Shown here piece by piece: positions 24,668 through 33,552 of a DNA stretch of 63,359 bases. A model generated the notes under the pieces. It worked only from the letters and a program-made list of their open reading frames with translations, was not told where the DNA came from and ran no database searches. The stretch is from DATGLW01 sp035293965. Its GTDB lineage: Bacteria; Actinomycetota; Acidimicrobiia; Acidimicrobiales; RAAP-2. Position 1 is the stretch's first letter; every line of letters begins with the position of its first letter. The stretch spans positions 1 to 63,359 of the forward strand of contig DATGLW010000070.1 in assembly GCA_035293965.1 (NCBI GenBank), read 5' to 3'. The translations under genes and the position numbers were made by a program.

Positions 24668-25453
24668 ATGCCGGTCCTCATCGGGACCTCGGGCTGGCAG
24701 TACGGGCACTGGCGCGGTCGCCTGTACCCGGTGTCGGTCCCCAGGGCTCGCTGGCTCGAGCACTACGCCAGCCGCTTCGGCACGGTCGAGGTCGACGGCA
24801 CCTTCTACCGGCTCCCCGAGGAAGGCACCTTTCGGGCCTGGCGCGAGCGCACGCCGCCGGACTTCGTCCTTGCCGTCAAGGCGAGCCGCTACCTGACCCA
24901 CGTGCGGCGCCTCCGCGACCCCGCCGAGCCGGTGCGCCGCCTCCTGGAGCGTGCAGCCGCCCTCGGTGACAAGCTCGGCCCCGTCCTCGTGCAGCTGCCG
25001 GGCACCTTCCGGCGTGACCTCGGCCTGCTCGACGAGGCGCTGGCATGCTTCGCGGAGACCGCACCAGGCCTGCGGATCGCGCTCGAGGCGCGTGAGGGCT
25101 CCTGGTACGTCGACGACACGGCCTCGGTGCTGGCGCGGAGGGGCGCGGCGCTCGTCCTGGCCGACCTGCCCGGTCGCCGCGCCCCCCCGTGGCGGACTGC
25201 CGCCTGGGGCTACCTCCGCTTCCACGGGGGCCGGGCGACGCCCGTCCCCTGCTACGGGCGGACGGCCCTGCGGACGCGGGCGCAGCAGGTGGCAGCCCTG
25301 TGGTCGCCGGGCGAGGACGTGTTCGCCTTCTTCAACAACGACGCGTGCGGCTGTGCCGTGCACGACGCCCGGTGCTTCGCCGCCGCCGTGACCCGCGCCG
25401 GGCTGGTGGCCACGCGGGTTCCCCCGCCCCAGGAGGCGACCGCCGGGTCGTGA
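24668..25453 (+). CDS. DUF72 family protein
   Basis: 261 residues, TIM-barrel DUF72 (YecE-like). It begins 'VLIGTSGWQYGHWRGRLYPV', then 'TVEVDGTFYRLPEEGTFRAW', 'FVLAVKASRYLTHVRRLRDP', 'LGPVLVQLPGTFRRDLGLLD', 'YLRFHGG' and a closing 'AFFNNDACGCAVHDAR'. The function is not established for the family. ATG 24668 follows GAGGGGAG. It is divergent from the PolDom gene across 56 bp and overlaps the following mannosyltransferase by 4 bases (GTGA), so it is cotranscribed with it. Confidence 0.92.
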   Translation: MPVLIGTSGWQYGHWRGRLYPVSVPRARWLEHYASRFGTVEVDGTFYRLPEEGTFRAWRERTPPDFVLAVKASRYLTHVRRLRDPAEPVRRLLERAAALGDKLGPVLVQLPGTFRRDLGLLDEALACFAETAPGLRIALEAREGSWYVDDTASVLARRGAALVLADLPGRRAPPWRTAAWGYLRFHGGRATPVPCYGRTALRTRAQQVAALWSPGEDVFAFFNNDACGCAVHDARCFAAAVTRAGLVATRVPPPQEATAGS

Positions 25454-27099
25454 GCGCTCCCAGCAGCCCCCCAGCCGTCGCCCAGCCCGGTCCCACCGCC
25501 ACGGGCGACCATGGTGTGATGTGCGGGCGCCCCGAGAGCCTCCGGGCCTGCACGCTCGCGGGCCTGGCCGCCAGCGTGGCCGTGGTTGCCGGCTCCGTAG
25601 CCGGCGGCTCGTCCTTCGCCTCCCAGCTCCCGGGCGCCTGGTTCTTCGGCACGCCCGGTGGTCCGCTCGGGTCTCTGGCTTCCCAGAGCAGGGACGCCCC
25701 GCTCGGTGCCGTCCTCGCCGTCTACGGCGGCCTCGTGGTGCTGACAGCCTCGTGGCTCGTGCTCCTGCGCCACCTGCGCGCCCGCCCGGGCGTGCCGGTG
25801 CGCCGGGTGGTCGGGGTGATCGCGCTCTGGGCGCTGCCGTTGGCCCTGGCCCCGCCGCTGTTCAGCCGTGACCTCTACAGCTACGCCGGCCTGGGCGAGA
25901 TGGTGAGCCACCACCTCGACCCCTACCTCTACGGCACCGGTGTGCTCGGGTCCACGCGCTTCAGCCTGCTGGCGGGTCCGCTGTGGGCCAACACCCCCTC
26001 CCCCTACGGGCCCACCGTCCTGTGGCTCGACGGGCTCGCCGTCGCGGCAGCCGGGCACCGCGTGCTCGCCAGCCTTGTCCTGCTCCGCCTGGTGGCCGTG
26101 GCTGGGCTCGCCCTCGTGGCCGCCGGGGTGCCGGTGCTCGCGCGGCGCGCCGGGGCCGACCCGGCAGCCGCCCTGGCGCTGGCGGCCGGCAGCCCGCTCG
26201 CGCTCACCACGTTCGTGGGCGCTGGCCACAACGACGCCGTGATGGCAGGCCTCCTCGTGGCCGGCTTGGCGGCCTTCGATCGCTGGGGGCTCGTGCCGGC
26301 AGCCGTGCTGTGCGCCCTCGCCGGCAGTGTGAAGGTGCCGGCGCTGCTCGGCGTGGTCTTTGTCGGCTGGAACGGCCCCGGCGGGCTCGCCCCGGTGCGC
26401 GCCCGGCTCGCCTCGGCGGCTCGCGCTGCGCCGGTCGCACTGGCCACGCTGGCCGCGGTCTCGTGGGGATCGGGGCTCGGGTGGGGATGGCTCCACACCG
26501 TCGACGCCTCCACCAAGGTGGTCACGGGCCTCACCGCCACCGCCGACCTGTCACGCGTGGTGGCCTGGGTGGGCCACCTGGCCGGTGTGCCGGCCGATCT
26601 CGCCGCGGTGCGCGGCGTCGTGGGGGGTGCCGGCCTGGCGGTGGCGGCCGCAGTGGGCGCGTGGCTGCTGTGGAGGTCGCCCTCGACGGGCACGGCCCGG
26701 GCGCTCGGCCTCGCCCTCGTGGTCGTGGCACTGCTGAGCCCGGTGCTCTGGCCCTGGTACCTGACGTGGGGACTCGTGGTGCTGGCCGCCGTCGCCACCG
26801 GCCGTCTGCGCCGCGGGGTGCTGGTGCTCAGCGTGGTGGCGACCTTCGCCGGTGCGTCCTCGGTCAAGCACCTGGTGCTGAGCGTCGCCCGAGCCAACCT
26901 CGCCAGCGAGGCGTTGCTGGTGGTGGGCCTGGCCGCGCTCGTCGCGGCGAGCGCACGCCTGAGCGGGCTCGGCACCGAGGCCGCTCGGCCACCTCGCGCC
27001 CCGGCTCAGGGCGGCAGCGCCTCGCCCGTCGGCGGGCTCGGCAGCGAGGGGTTGGCGGGGGATGCCCCGTGGCCACTCCCGGTCGCCGGGAGGACTTGA
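25450..27099 (+). CDS. mptB: Polyprenol-phosphate-mannose dependent alpha-1,6-mannosyltransferase (MptB-like, GT-C fold)
   Basis: 549 residues with about a dozen hydrophobic segments. 'PPLFSRDLYSYAGLGEMV' supplies the acidic loop residue of GT-C enzymes, and 'HHLDPYLYGTGVL', 'LWANTPSPYGPTVLWLDGLA' and 'ALTTFVGAGHNDAVMAGLLV' are hallmarks of the MptB family. In mycobacteria and corynebacteria MptB starts the alpha-1,6-mannan core of lipoglycans from polyprenyl-phosphomannose at the outer face of the membrane. GTG 25450 overlaps the DUF72 stop (GTGA); an ATG at 25519 is also possible. The last 94 bases overlap, tail to tail, the glycosyltransferase gene on the other strand. Confidence 0.82.
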   Translation: MSAPSSPPAVAQPGPTATGDHGVMCGRPESLRACTLAGLAASVAVVAGSVAGGSSFASQLPGAWFFGTPGGPLGSLASQSRDAPLGAVLAVYGGLVVLTASWLVLLRHLRARPGVPVRRVVGVIALWALPLALAPPLFSRDLYSYAGLGEMVSHHLDPYLYGTGVLGSTRFSLLAGPLWANTPSPYGPTVLWLDGLAVAAAGHRVLASLVLLRLVAVAGLALVAAGVPVLARRAGADPAAALALAAGSPLALTTFVGAGHNDAVMAGLLVAGLAAFDRWGLVPAAVLCALAGSVKVPALLGVVFVGWNGPGGLAPVRARLASAARAAPVALATLAAVSWGSGLGWGWLHTVDASTKVVTGLTATADLSRVVAWVGHLAGVPADLAAVRGVVGGAGLAVAAAVGAWLLWRSPSTGTARALGLALVVVALLSPVLWPWYLTWGLVVLAAVATGRLRRGVLVLSVVATFAGASSVKHLVLSVARANLASEALLVVGLAALVAASARLSGLGTEAARPPRAPAQGGSASPVGGLGSEGLAGDAPWPLPVAGRT

Positions 27100-28463
27100 C
27101 CGGCACCGGCGGCTGCCGGCTCGGACCCGTCTTGGTCGAGTCGTGGCGGCCAGCCGGTCACGAAGGCGCGCCGCGCTGCCCGGCGGCCGCCCAGCCACCC
27201 GGCGGCGTGGTCGATCGCCGCCGCGGCCAGGAGCACCAGGCTGACTTCGAAGGGGCTGCGGTAGCGGGTCTGGCCGAAGGTGACCACGACCGACATCACC
27301 ACCACCGCACCCACCGCGAGGAGCGGGAAGACGGGCACCCCCCGGCGCCGGAGGCTCACGACGCCGCCGACCGCCAGCACGCACAGCGCGTAGTAAGTCC
27401 CGAGGCCGATGAGCGCCCACCGGTAGGGGCGGCCGTCCCCGCCGACGTCGAGGCGGATCTGCTCGAGGGGGTGGAACAGCCCGAAGGTGCGTCCGATGCG
27501 CGCCAGGGCGACGGCGGGGATCCGCCCCGGGTGGGCTGTGATGAAGCGCCAGGCGATGTGGCGGCCCTCGAGGTCTTGGACGGACTCGTCGACCGTGGCG
27601 CTCTTTGGCTGGATCGGCGCGTGGAGGGCACAGGGGAACGACCAGTAGCCCACGTCGGGGCCGTACCAGGTGGCGCGGCAGTTGGCCGACACGAGCGTGA
27701 CGCCGAGGCCGGTGCTGATGAAGGTCGGCTCCTTGAAGCGGCTCAGGTTGTAGCCGACCCAGGGCGCCACCACGAGGGCGGACGCCAGCGCCCCGGCGCC
27801 AGCCAGCACGAGGCGCCGGCGCCACGGCAGCCGTGCCAGGAGCGCCAGCGGCAGCACGACGAAGGGCACGAGCAGGCTGAGCTCGTCGCGGCTCAGTGCG
27901 GCCACGCCAACCGCGGCACCGAGGGCAAGGGCTGGCAGCGGGCGCGGCCGGCGCCAGAACCGGTAGGCCGCCCACAGCACGAGGGCGACGACGGCCGGGG
28001 TGAGCGCCTCGGACATCACGAGCGCGTCGCTGATCCACAGGTTCGGGTACACGGCCGCGATCGCGGCGGCCACGAGGCCGGCGCGATCGCCGGCGATCTC
28101 GCGCCCCGCGATCCCGCACAGGGCCACCCCGGCGGCGCCGATCACACAGGACCACACCTGGTGGGCGAAGAAGCTCGTGAACCCGGCGAGGGACGCGGGG
28201 AAGAGGGCGAAGGTGAACATCGGCGGGAAGGCCGCGGTGGCCACGTGCTGGTGGGCGCCGTGCAGGTCGTAGTCGAAGGGGTTGATGAACCCGAGCCCGG
28301 CGGCGAGCAGGTTGGCGGAGGCGTGGTAGAAGTAGGCGTCGTTGTGCGGCAGCGGGGTGTGGCGACCGAGCACCGTCGCCAGCCTGACGCCGAGACCGAC
28401 CCCCGTGACGAGCCCGAGCCACGCGAACCAGCTGTGTCCGGCCGCCCCCTGCCGTTGGCGCAC
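27006..28463 (-). CDS. Membrane glycosyltransferase (GT-C, PMT_2/ArnT-like)
   Basis: 485 residues, many hydrophobic helices. 'GRHTPLPHNDAYFYHASANL' gives the first-loop acidic motif of GT-C enzymes. 'YPNLWISDALVMSEALTPAV' and 'LSRDELSLLVPFVV' follow, the second typical of undecaprenyl-phosphate sugar transferases. A soluble segment around 'NCRATWYGPDVGYWSFPCAL' precedes more helices. The sugar and acceptor are unknown. The C-terminal 50 residues are Gly/Pro/Ala-rich and lie antisense to the MptB-like tail. Upstream, 28464-28760 separates it from gnd. Confidence 0.82.
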   Translation of the reverse strand: MRQRQGAAGHSWFAWLGLVTGVGLGVRLATVLGRHTPLPHNDAYFYHASANLLAAGLGFINPFDYDLHGAHQHVATAAFPPMFTFALFPASLAGFTSFFAHQVWSCVIGAAGVALCGIAGREIAGDRAGLVAAAIAAVYPNLWISDALVMSEALTPAVVALVLWAAYRFWRRPRPLPALALGAAVGVAALSRDELSLLVPFVVLPLALLARLPWRRRLVLAGAGALASALVVAPWVGYNLSRFKEPTFISTGLGVTLVSANCRATWYGPDVGYWSFPCALHAPIQPKSATVDESVQDLEGRHIAWRFITAHPGRIPAVALARIGRTFGLFHPLEQIRLDVGGDGRPYRWALIGLGTYYALCVLAVGGVVSLRRRGVPVFPLLAVGAVVVMSVVVTFGQTRYRSPFEVSLVLLAAAAIDHAAGWLGGRRAARRAFVTGWPPRLDQDGSEPAAAGAGQVLPATGSGHGASPANPSLPSPPTGEALPP

Positions 28464-28663
28464 GATGCCCCACCCTAGGCCAACGGACCCCCCGGGGTGC
28501 TGCTCGTGGTCCCGCCGCGGCGCCGCGGCACGCCTCGCGCACGCGGCAGGTGGGGCCGGTCCCGGGTCGCCCCTCTGTGGAAGGCCGGCAGGGCGGGGCC
28601 GTCAGGGGTGGGGTGGCACGCGTGGTGCCGGCTCGCATGGCAGGGTGGGCAAGGCACGCGGGT

Positions 28664-28745
28664 CGTGCCGGCAGCCGGTCGAGCGGGCCGGTCGGGCCGG
28701 CAGCCGGTCGGCAGCCGATCGAGCAGCCGGTCGAGCCGGGGAGCG
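28664..28745. repeat. Short imperfect repeats upstream of gnd
   Basis: The 297-bp gap between the divergent glycosyltransferase and gnd genes contains repeated GCCGGCAGCCGGTCG and GATCGAGCAGCCGGTCG units. They are spaced 15-25 bp apart and end just before the gnd ribosome binding site. I see no clear -10/-35 there. Confidence 0.6.
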
Positions 28746-28760
28746 AGCGAGGAGGCAGCG

Positions 28761-29780
28761 GTGCAGCTGGGCATGGTCGGGTTGGGCCGCATGGGGGCGA
28801 ACATCGTCCGGCGGCTGATGCGGGCCGGCCACCAGTGCGTGGCCTACGACGTCGACCCGGCTGCGGTCGCGAGCCTCGGCGCGGACGGGGCGGTGGGCGC
28901 CGCTTCGCTCGACGAGCTCGTGGCCTCCCTCGAGCGGCCGCGGACCGCCTGGGTGATGGTGCCCGCGGGGGCGATCACCGAGTCGACGGTCAACGCCCTC
29001 GCCGAGCGGATGGAGCCCGGCGACGTGATCGTCGACGGCGGCAACTCGTACTACCGCGACGACATCGCGCGGTCGGCGTCGCTCGCCGAGCGGGGCATCC
29101 ACTACGTCGACGTGGGCACGAGCGGCGGGATCTGGGGCCTCGAGCGAGGCTACTGTCTCATGATCGGCGGCGAGGACGCCGTCGTGGCGCGGCTGACCCC
29201 CCTCTTCGAGGCCATCGCGCCCGGCGCGGGAGCCGCGCCGCGCTCCGCCGGACGGCACGGCGAGCTGGCGCCGTTCGAGAAGGGGTACCTCCACTGCGGC
29301 CCGAGCGGCGCAGGCCACTTCGTGAAGATGGTCCACAACGGCATCGAGTACGGGCTCATGGCCGCCTACGCCGAGGGATTCAACATCTTGCACCAGGCCA
29401 ACGTCGGCCGCAGCGAGCAGGCGGCCGACGCCGAGACGGCCCCGCTCGAGCACCCGGAGTACTACCGCTACGACCTCGACGTGGCCGCGGTCGCGGAGCT
29501 GTGGCGCCGTGGGAGCGTCGTGAGCTCGTGGCTGCTCGACCTGGCGGCCGAGGCGCTCGCCGAGTCGCCGACCCTCGAGCAGTTCTCGGGGTCGGTGGCC
29601 GACTCGGGAGAAGGCCGCTGGACGGCCGTCGCCGCCATCGAGGAGGGTGTGCCGGCCCCGACGCTCGCGGCGGCGCTGTTCGCGCGCTTCGGCTCCCGTG
29701 GCCTCGACCGGTTCGCCAACCAGGTGCTCTCCGCGATGCGCAAGGGCTTCGGGGGCCACGAGGAGCGCCCGGCAGGGTGA
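28761..29780 (+). CDS. gnd: 6-phosphogluconate dehydrogenase, decarboxylating (short GndA type)
   Basis: 339 residues, the length of the short tetrameric class. It oxidises 6-phosphogluconate to ribulose 5-phosphate and CO2 in the pentose phosphate pathway. 'LGMVGLGRMGANIVRRLMRA' is the dinucleotide fold. 'VIVDGGNSYYRDDIARSASL', 'IHYVDVGTSGGIWGLERGYC', 'CGPSGAGHFVKMVHNGIEYG' (catalytic Lys) and 'EGFNILHQAN' are family signatures. GTG 28761 is preceded by GAGGAGG at 6 bp. The cofactor (NAD or NADP) cannot be decided by eye. Confidence 0.95.
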   Translation: MQLGMVGLGRMGANIVRRLMRAGHQCVAYDVDPAAVASLGADGAVGAASLDELVASLERPRTAWVMVPAGAITESTVNALAERMEPGDVIVDGGNSYYRDDIARSASLAERGIHYVDVGTSGGIWGLERGYCLMIGGEDAVVARLTPLFEAIAPGAGAAPRSAGRHGELAPFEKGYLHCGPSGAGHFVKMVHNGIEYGLMAAYAEGFNILHQANVGRSEQAADAETAPLEHPEYYRYDLDVAAVAELWRRGSVVSSWLLDLAAEALAESPTLEQFSGSVADSGEGRWTAVAAIEEGVPAPTLAAALFARFGSRGLDRFANQVLSAMRKGFGGHEERPAG

Positions 29781-29853
29781 TGGTCCCCTGGCGGCAGGTG
29801 GGATCCCCATCGGTCCCGCCGCGGCGCCGATCGGGCGGCGTGACGGCGCAGGC

Positions 29854-30699
29854 TCAGCCCGGCTCCTCCAGCCACCGGTTGAAGACTGGCTCCTCTTTGG
29901 CGAAGAACGCGGCCGATCCGTCGATCGCGTCCTGGTGGTGGTCGCTGATCGCCGTCTTGGAGGCGATGTCGTCGCCGGCCTGGTCGAAGGTGAGGCGGGC
30001 GGCGTTGTAGACGGCCTTCTTGAGCAGGCGCATGGCGACCTGCGGGCCGCTCGCCAGCTCCACCGCCAGGTCGAGGGCGCGCGGGACGAGGGCGTCGTCG
30101 TCGACGACCTCGTTCACCAGGCCGAGCCGGCAGGCCTCCTCGCCTGCCACGATGCGCTTGCGCAGGAGGAAGTCGAGGGCGCCTTTGACCCCGAGGTGCT
30201 CCACGAGCAGCCAGTGCCCGCCCTCGTCGGGCTGCCAGCCCATCCGCAGCGTGGCGCTGCCGAGCTGCGCCGACCGGGCAGCCAGGGCGAAGTCGCAGGC
30301 GAGCGCGATCGACAGGCCGAGCTGGATGGCGTAGCCGTTGACAGCCGCGATCGTCAGCTTGTCGAGGCGGCGGATCGTCCGGACGGGATCCTGGGCGAAG
30401 TGGACGAGCTGGCCGTAGAGGTTGACCGGGGCGGGCGCTGCCGGCGGCCGCCCCGGCACCAGGGTGGGGTCCTCGTCTGCAGGGCGGTTGTTCACGCCGG
30501 CCACGAACCCTCGGCCTGTGCCGGTGAGCACGACGACTCGCACGGCGTCGTCGAGCTGTGCCAGGGTTAGCACCTCGACGAGGTCGCGGCGGGCCCCGAA
30601 GGACAGGGCGCCGAGACGCTCGGGGTGGCCGAAGGTGACGAGCGCCACGCCGGGCCTGGCCAGCGCGACGTCGAAGCCCTGGTAGCTGCCTTCGATCAT
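29854..30699 (-). CDS. Enoyl-CoA hydratase/isomerase family protein
   Basis: 281 residues, crotonase fold. 'VALARPGVALVTFGHPERLG', 'VRVVVLTGTGRGFVAGVNNR' and 'IAAVNGYAIQLGLSIALACD' (oxyanion hole and CoA site) are clear. At the second catalytic position the usual E-x-G-L-x-P-[DG] is changed to 'RMGWQPDEGGHWLLVEHLG', so hydratase chemistry is not certain. A good GAGGGG ribosome binding site precedes ATG 30699. The gene is cotranscribed, with a 140-bp repeat-filled gap, behind the nitroreductase gene. Confidence 0.88.
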   Translation of the reverse strand: MIEGSYQGFDVALARPGVALVTFGHPERLGALSFGARRDLVEVLTLAQLDDAVRVVVLTGTGRGFVAGVNNRPADEDPTLVPGRPPAAPAPVNLYGQLVHFAQDPVRTIRRLDKLTIAAVNGYAIQLGLSIALACDFALAARSAQLGSATLRMGWQPDEGGHWLLVEHLGVKGALDFLLRKRIVAGEEACRLGLVNEVVDDDALVPRALDLAVELASGPQVAMRLLKKAVYNAARLTFDQAGDDIASKTAISDHHQDAIDGSAAFFAKEEPVFNRWLEEPG

Positions 30700-30720
30700 G
30701 GCGGTTCCCCTCCCGTCCGC

Positions 30721-30805
30721 GCCCGCCGCCGGCCGAGCCCAGCGCTGCCGGCCACGCCCGCCGCCGGCCGAGCCCACCGCTGCCGGCCACGCCCGCCGCC
30801 GGCAG
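30721..30805. repeat. 35-bp tandem repeat between nitroreductase and enoyl-CoA hydratase genes
   Basis: Units start at about 30721, 30756 and 30791 (2.4 copies, period 35). Each opens with GCCCGCCGCCGGC and contains GCTGCCGGCCAC. The array fills most of the 140-bp intergenic gap and ends 35 bp short of the nitroreductase stop. Confidence 0.85.
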
Positions 30806-30839
30806 CTTCGCGCAGTCGCAATCCGGCCGCGGGCCGACC

Positions 30840-31535
30840 TCAGGACGCGACCGCAGAGGCCGGGGCGAACCGTGGGCCGTCGAAGCTGCCCACCGCGGTG
30901 AACTCCTCCACGGGGGCCCGGCGGAGCCTCGTGACCTCGCGGACGGGCTTGCCGATCGGGAGCACCGTGGCCACGGCGAAGCCCTCGGGGATGCCGAGCA
31001 GCCGGCGCAGCGCCGGCTCCTGGCGGGTGAGCACCGAGGTGAAGTGGCCGCCGAGGCCGTGGCTGCGAGCGGCGAGCAGGATGTTGTGGGCGAAGGGGTA
31101 GACCGAGGCGCCCGCCGTGATGCTGAGCCGGTCGAGTCCGGTGTCGACGGCCGAGCAGTTGGCGAGGTCGAGGAGCACGACGAGCAGGACCGGGGCCTCG
31201 GCGAGGTGCGACTGGGGAGCCGGCAGCGGCGTCCGCCTGGCCTCGTCGAGGTCGACGGCGGGCTCGGTCCGGCGGTGCGCGTCGGCGGCGGCAAAAGGGA
31301 CGAGACCGGCTCGCAGGTGGGCCATGTACTCGCGCATGCCGAGGTCGTAGAGGCGCCCGATCTCCTGGCGGACCGCGCGGTCGCGCACCACGATCACCTT
31401 CCAGGCCTGGCGGTTGCCCCCGTTGGGGGCGAAGCGGGCGTCGTCGAGGATCCGGTACAGGACCTCGTCGCTCACGTCCGCGTCGGCGAACTCCCGGGTG
31501 GCCGGGGTCGTCCGCATGGCGTGTCGCAGTTCCAT
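30840..31535 (-). CDS. Nitroreductase family protein (FMN-dependent)
   Basis: 231 residues. 'LRHAMRTTPATREFADADVS' and 'VLYRILDDARFAPNGGNRQA' followed by 'WKVIVVRD' are the FMN-binding start of the family. 'SVYPFAHNILLAARSHGLGG' and 'GFAVATVLPIGKP' are the usual C-terminal blocks. It would reduce an unknown nitro, quinone or enone substrate with NAD(P)H. ATG 31535 is preceded by AGAGGAGAG, which decides the start over an upstream in-frame codon. Confidence 0.9.
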   Translation of the reverse strand: MELRHAMRTTPATREFADADVSDEVLYRILDDARFAPNGGNRQAWKVIVVRDRAVRQEIGRLYDLGMREYMAHLRAGLVPFAAADAHRRTEPAVDLDEARRTPLPAPQSHLAEAPVLLVVLLDLANCSAVDTGLDRLSITAGASVYPFAHNILLAARSHGLGGHFTSVLTRQEPALRRLLGIPEGFAVATVLPIGKPVREVTRLRRAPVEEFTAVGSFDGPRFAPASAVAS

Positions 31536-31647
31536 GTGCTCTCCTCTGGGCGCACGTCGTGGCGGCTCGCACCCTAGCGCCGGGGCGGGCCCTGTCTTCC
31601 GGCGCCGGGGCAAGGAGTGGTCCCCTCGGACCCGGTCGGGCCGAGCC

Positions 31648-33552
31648 TCAGCCGAAGCGGCCGTGGTCCCGCAAGAGGGCCAGCACCCGGTCGGCGGCCT
31701 CGTCGGGCGACAGACGGCTCGTGTCGAGCCGGAGCTCGGGCGACTCCGGCGGCTCGTAGGGGGAGTCGATGCCGGTCACGTTGGCGAGCTCGCCGCGGCG
31801 CGCCCTGCGGTAGAGGCCCTTGGGATCGCGCCGCTCTGCGACCTCGAGGGGCACGTCGACGAACACCTCGAAGAACTCGCCGTCCTCGACCAGCTCCCGA
31901 GCCATCTGCCGCTCGGCCCGGAAGGGCGAGATGAACGCCACGAGCACGATGATCCCGGCGTCGACCATGAGCGCCGCCACCTGGGCGACGCGACGGACGT
32001 TCTCGACACGGTCGGCGTCGGTGAAGCCGAGGTCGCGGCTCAGGCCGTGGCGCACGTTGTCGCCGTCGAGCAGGTACGTGTGCTTGCCGCGCCGGTGCAG
32101 CTTCGCCTCGACGGCGTTGGCCAGCGTTGACTTCCCCGCGCCGGGCAGGCCGGTGAACCACACCACTGCGGGCTTCTGGCCCTTCAGCTGGGCATGGGCG
32201 TGCTTGGTGATCTCGACCGGCTGCCAGGGGACGCTGTGAGCGCGCGGGAGGGCGACGTGCAGGAGCCCGGCGCCGACGGTGGCGTTCGTCATCCGGTCGA
32301 CGACGATGAAGCCGCCCATCTCCCGGTTGGCCTCGTAGGGGTCGAAGGGGACCGGTTGGTCGAAGCTGACGTCGCACACGCCGATCTCGTTGAGCTCGAG
32401 GGTATCGGCTGCCATGTGCTCGAGGGTGTTGACGTTGACCCGGTGCTTGGGGTGCCCGATGGTGGCGCCGACGGTCCGCGTGCCGATCTTGGCGAAGTAC
32501 GGGCGCCCCGGCAGCATCGGCGCCTCGTCCATCCACACGACGTGCGTCTCGAACTGGTCGGCCACCTCGCAGGGGTCCCCGGCGGCCACCAGCACGTCGC
32601 CGCGGCTGACGTCGAGCTGGTCGGCCAGGGTCACGGTCACCGACTGGCCGGCAACCGCCTCGCCCAGGTCGCCGTCGAAGGTGACGATCCGTGCGACCTC
32701 GGACTCGCGGCCGCTCGGCAGGACCCGCACCCGGTCGCCGGGCCGCAGCGTGCCGCTCGCCACCCTCCCGGTGAACCCCCGGAAGTTCAGGTCCGGCCGG
32801 GTGACCCCCTGCACCGGCATCCGGAAGGGTGCCGCGAGCGCGTCGTCGTCCACACGGACCGTCTCGAGGTGCTCGAGGAGGGTGGGCCCCGCGTACCACG
32901 GCGTGTTGGGGCTTGGAGCCACGACGTTGTCGCCCTTCAGGGCGGAGAGTGGGATGCAGGTCACCTCGGGCAGGCCGACCTGGGTGGCGAACGAGCGGTA
33001 CTCGGCCGCGATGGCGTCGAAGACGTCCTTCGAGTAGCCCGTCAGGTCGAGCTTGTTGACGGCCAGGACTACGTGGCGGATCCCGAGGAGCGAGACGAGG
33101 TAGGTGTGCCGGCGGGTCTGCACCAGCACGCCCGCCCGCGCGTCGACCATCACGATCGCGAGCTGGGCGGTGGACGCGCCGGTCACCATGTTGCGCGTGT
33201 ACTGCTCGTGCCCCGGCGTGTCGGCCACGATGAACCGCCGGCGATCGGTGGCGAAGTAGCGGTGGGCCACGTCGATGGTGATGCCCTGCTCGCGCTCGGC
33301 CTGCAGCCCGTCCACCAGCAGGGCGAAGTCGAGGTCCCCCCCCTGGGTGCCGAGCCGCTTCGAGTCCGCCTCGAGCTGGGCCAGGTGGTCCTCGAAGACC
33401 AGCTTGGACTCGTAGAGCAGGCGGCCGATGAGGGTGGACTTGCCGTCGTCGACCGACCCGCAGGTGATGAACCGGAGGAGGGAGGTCCTCTCGTGGGCGT
33501 CGAGGTACGACGCCACGTCGCGGGGACCGGGCCCGCCTCGCGGGGCGACCAT
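31648..33552 (-). CDS. cysNC: Bifunctional sulfate adenylyltransferase large subunit / APS kinase
   Basis: 634 residues, a CysN-CysC fusion as in mycobacteria. The CysN GTPase occupies about residues 1-440: P-loop 'CGSVDDGKSTLIGRLLYE', 'DTPGHEQYTRNMVTGAS', 'NKLD'. The APS kinase domain starts near residue 455 with 'VVWFTGLPGAGKSTLANAVE', then 'LLDGDNVRHGLSRDLGFTDA' and 'FISPFRAERQMARELV'. With CysD it makes APS and then PAPS from sulfate. The ATG overlaps the cysD stop by one base. No APS/PAPS reductase gene is in the window, so the product may feed reduction or sulfotransfer. Confidence 0.95.
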   Translation of the reverse strand: MVAPRGGPGPRDVASYLDAHERTSLLRFITCGSVDDGKSTLIGRLLYESKLVFEDHLAQLEADSKRLGTQGGDLDFALLVDGLQAEREQGITIDVAHRYFATDRRRFIVADTPGHEQYTRNMVTGASTAQLAIVMVDARAGVLVQTRRHTYLVSLLGIRHVVLAVNKLDLTGYSKDVFDAIAAEYRSFATQVGLPEVTCIPLSALKGDNVVAPSPNTPWYAGPTLLEHLETVRVDDDALAAPFRMPVQGVTRPDLNFRGFTGRVASGTLRPGDRVRVLPSGRESEVARIVTFDGDLGEAVAGQSVTVTLADQLDVSRGDVLVAAGDPCEVADQFETHVVWMDEAPMLPGRPYFAKIGTRTVGATIGHPKHRVNVNTLEHMAADTLELNEIGVCDVSFDQPVPFDPYEANREMGGFIVVDRMTNATVGAGLLHVALPRAHSVPWQPVEITKHAHAQLKGQKPAVVWFTGLPGAGKSTLANAVEAKLHRRGKHTYLLDGDNVRHGLSRDLGFTDADRVENVRRVAQVAALMVDAGIIVLVAFISPFRAERQMARELVEDGEFFEVFVDVPLEVAERRDPKGLYRRARRGELANVTGIDSPYEPPESPELRLDTSRLSPDEAADRVLALLRDHGRFG

